From positions 5,490,001 through 5,554,000 of the forward strand of contig NZ_CP137640.1 of assembly GCF_036670025.1 (NCBI RefSeq): a stretch of 64,000 nt of DNA, in the 5' to 3' direction. Source of the DNA: Bacillus_BD oryzisoli (GTDB lineage Bacteria; Bacillota; Bacilli; Bacillales; Cytobacillaceae). A program made the position numbers and the translations under genes. Below, in pieces: positions 61,865 through 64,000 of the stretch. Numbering within the stretch: position 1 is the first letter of the stretch; each line of letters begins with the position of its first letter. Below the pieces are notes generated by a model, which saw nothing but the letters and a program-made list of their open reading frames with translations, made no database searches and had not been told where the DNA came from.

Positions 61865-62995
61865 CTAATTACCTGCTTTATAGTTTTTACCTTGTTCCAG
61901 TACCCAATCTTCTGTTTTTGTGCCTTCTACAGATGTCATTGGAACATCATTCTCTTGCTCGATTTGTGACCAAGGGATGGTATATTCATTTTGCACTTCT
62001 GGTACATCTGTTCTTCGACTTTGATAAATACCTATTAAATCGACAAACTTTTCTTGTCCTTTTTTACTTAAATACCAGTTGACAAATAGTTTAGTCGCAT
62101 TTGGATTTGGTGGGTTTTTTAATACCGCTAATGCAAAAGGTTGATATGTGTTTGCTTTTTCCACACGTAATGTCTGAATATTTTTAACAACACCCTTTTC
62201 TTTAAATTCTTCTAATTGAGTTGTATCAATACCAATTACAATCGGATATCGTCCAGTTGCAAACCAGTTGGCAATTTGACGATGATCCTTAACTACTACA
62301 GGTTTTCCTTTTTCGAGTAATTCCGTGACGAAGTCTTCGCCTTTTGCACGTGCAAGACCAGTTAATGTAACCGTACTTTGTCCCCTAATAGAGAAGTCGT
62401 AACCAACTATTTTTCCTGAATATTCTGATTTTAATAGATCCTCAAATGTCTTTATTTCTCCTTCTGGTATGACATCATTATTAATTAAAATTTGAGGTGA
62501 TGCTTGGACACCGTAGATATATTGTCCTTCATAATTACTACCTTTTAATGCATCAAAACCTTTTGCAAATCCGCCGTGCCAATTATCATCATTTTTTATA
62601 TCGGGATTGACAATATATTTGTTCAAATCATCAAATTGTGCGGCCAAGCCTTCTATTTGAACATCTGCTAGATACTTTCCATTATTTTGTTCTTCCCTAA
62701 GCTTTACCATTGCATCTGTATATCTCATTCCTATAAAATTAACCTTAATTCCTGGATACTCCTTTTCAAACTCTTCCAATAGAGCTTCGCGGTTTTCAGA
62801 TGGCCAACCGACAATGCTAATTTTTCCTTCCTTTTTGGCCAATTCATAAAGTTCTTGTTCCCATGCCTCCTTCTTACTATCTACTTTTGTTGATGCTTTG
62901 TCTGTTTGAGATTCTACTGTCTTTTGTTGATTTGAACACGCTGTAAACACAAGTAGTAGAATTACTGCTAATAAAATGAACCGTTTTCTTTTCAT
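61865..62995 (-). CDS. ABC-transporter solute-binding lipoprotein (family 1, iron/spermidine-like)
   Basis: The 376-residue protein has a lipoprotein signal with lipobox FTAC (Cys20) after LLAVILLLVFTAC. The mature part has an extracellular-solute-binding family 1 pattern: GKISIVGWPSENREALLEEFEKEYPG near residue 56, LLINDDVIP-like text near 175 and LFVNWYLSKKGQEKFVDL near 310. It resembles Fe3+- or organic-acid-binding proteins. No permease or ATPase is seen in the window. AAAAGGGGCG precedes the ATG. Confidence 0.88.
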   Translation of the reverse strand: MKRKRFILLAVILLLVFTACSNQQKTVESQTDKASTKVDSKKEAWEQELYELAKKEGKISIVGWPSENREALLEEFEKEYPGIKVNFIGMRYTDAMVKLREEQNNGKYLADVQIEGLAAQFDDLNKYIVNPDIKNDDNWHGGFAKGFDALKGSNYEGQYIYGVQASPQILINNDVIPEGEIKTFEDLLKSEYSGKIVGYDFSIRGQSTVTLTGLARAKGEDFVTELLEKGKPVVVKDHRQIANWFATGRYPIVIGIDTTQLEEFKEKGVVKNIQTLRVEKANTYQPFALAVLKNPPNPNATKLFVNWYLSKKGQEKFVDLIGIYQSRRTDVPEVQNEYTIPWSQIEQENDVPMTSVEGTKTEDWVLEQGKNYKAGN

Positions 62996-63665
62996 TATTA
63001 CGCCCCTTTTATTTTCAGAATGTTTACAATGTTAAGTCTATCATGTGAAGTATATTCTGTATAATATCTATAAAATAAACATTAAATATATTTTATATAT
63101 AAATATTACAAATATATTACAAATAAACAGTCATCTAATATATTTAAGATTTATCGTAAAATTCTATGAAAAAATGTTAAAGGCATTACAAAACTCGCCA
63201 TTTCATGGCAATCTATTTTCTAGGCCCATACAAAATAGATGGAATAACAGTAAAAACTAGTATTTTATCTCTTAAATCCCCAAACCTTTTAGTTTAAAAA
63301 CACGTCAAGACCAAACCTCTTGATAATCCCGCTCTATCATCTGGTTAGTAGTAGGTGATGAAGAGTAGGGAAGAAGGAGAAATACTAGTCTTCAAAAAGG
63401 CAGTAATGCGCGATTTAAACAGAAAATAGCGAGGAGCCATATTTAATATATATATTGAATATATAATATGGATATTAGTCTTTAACATCTAGTAGGTGAT
63501 ATGATTAATTTACATACAACATACTAATAAGTTCGGACATGAGATAAACAAAATTTATTTATAACGTCTCTAAAACGATAGTACAAGGTAGTTTAAACTC
63601 TTTATAGTTTTAATATTTTCAATATTTTTAATATTTAAAATTTAGTAATTTTATGGAGGTAGAAT
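62996..63665. other. AT-rich divergent intergenic region
   Basis: These 670 nt lie between the binding-protein gene (-) and the acyl-CoA dehydrogenase gene (+). The stretch is very AT-rich with several short inverted AT repeats (for example around 63440-63475), and should hold promoters for both directions. I see no gene, RNA or clear operator. Confidence 0.5.
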
Positions 63666-64000
63666 ATGCAACTTACATTAACAGATGAGCAAAAAATGAT
63701 TCAAGAAACAGTTAGAGAATTCGTTCGAAAAGAGTTAATCCCACTTGAGTTTGAATTTATCCGAAATGAAAGAGAGGGTAAAACAGGAATTTCAAAAGAA
63801 AGATATAAAGAAATCCAATTAAAAGGAAAAAAAGCAGGTTTTTGGGGATTATCTACACCCGAAAAATATGGTGGTACAGGTTTAGATTTACTTACGAGAG
63901 TTCTCATAAACATCGAATTAGGAAAAACGATTATCCCCTTTCATTTTGGTGGAGATGCCGATAATATCCTATATCATTGCAATGAAGAACAAAAACATAA
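63666..64000 (+). CDS. acyl-CoA dehydrogenase, N-terminal part
   Basis: The reading frame starts at ATG 63666 behind GGAGGT and is cut by the window end after 111 residues. The start MQLTLTDEQKMIQETVREFV and FWGLSTPEKYGGTGLDLLTR are the N-terminal helical domain of flavin acyl-CoA dehydrogenases. It would introduce the double bond that the MaoC-type hydratases then hydrate. The start and frame are certain; catalytic residues lie outside. Confidence 0.9.
   Translation, partial: MQLTLTDEQKMIQETVREFVRKELIPLEFEFIRNEREGKTGISKERYKEIQLKGKKAGFWGLSTPEKYGGTGLDLLTRVLINIELGKTIIPFHFGGDADNILYHCNEEQKH

Overview
The window looks like chromosomal DNA from a low-GC, spore-forming Bacillaceae (Bacillus/Neobacillus-like). 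Support comes from strong Shine-Dalgarno sites, two Spo0E-type phosphatases, a YjcZ-type spore peptide, a SinR-type regulator with SinR-type operators, and an exopolysaccharide (eps) operon laid out like that of Bacillus subtilis, including an EAR-type RNA between epsB and epsC. Species cannot be fixed from sequence reading alone.

Layout. (1) 1-4.6 kb: a methyltransferase (-) and a 1137-residue modular beta-helix protein (+). (2) 34.2-4.7 kb, minus strand: one very long eps operon of about 29.5 kb and 29 genes. Its order is epsA, epsB, EAR RNA, a small ORF behind a 20-bp hairpin, epsC, galU, EpsD/E/F/G-like genes, galE, epsL, epsM, epsN, a SinR-like regulator, then a strain-specific distal block. 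That block holds a GT32, several GT4 and GT2 enzymes, two pyruvyl transferases, a membrane-anchored GH88/GH105-like protein, acyltransferases, a GT-D enzyme and a flippase. The last gene, an acyltransferase, carries an apparent 2-bp frameshift. (3) 41.4-34.3 kb, minus strand: a complete paeninodin-type lasso peptide cluster in the order cyclase, precursor, HPr-kinase-like, PqqD-like RRE, B2 peptidase, nucleotidyltransferase, ABC exporter. The 52-residue precursor gene at 39065-39223 is easy to miss. (4) 41.6-50.8 kb: assorted chromosomal genes (SDR, Spo0E, MarR/MFS, glutaredoxin, YjcZ, phosphatase, second MFS, Lin0512, a secreted protein) with many dispersed REP-like palindromes. (5) 50.9-52.7 kb: a decay zone with a broken GAF/PucR-type regulator and a broken FAH-family gene. 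(6) 52.8-64 kb: an acid catabolic locus with three RraA-family proteins, two MaoC-type hydratases, a FabG-like SDR, a DUF35 protein, a Cys-less thiolase-like protein, a CoA ligase, a Rieske oxygenase, a solute-binding lipoprotein and the start of an acyl-CoA dehydrogenase.

How it fits together. Five 16-nt palindromes of the form GTTC-N8-GAAC, matching the known SinR half-site GTTCTYT, sit at promoter regions: two at the eps promoter and leader, and one each at the lasso promoter, the methyltransferase promoter and the upstream region of the secreted protein. Since a SinR-like gene lies inside the eps operon, the simplest reading is a matrix regulon with feedback. It would couple exopolysaccharide, a possibly phosphorylated lasso peptide and a candidate matrix protein. 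The link to SinR is inferred from sequence and has not been shown experimentally.
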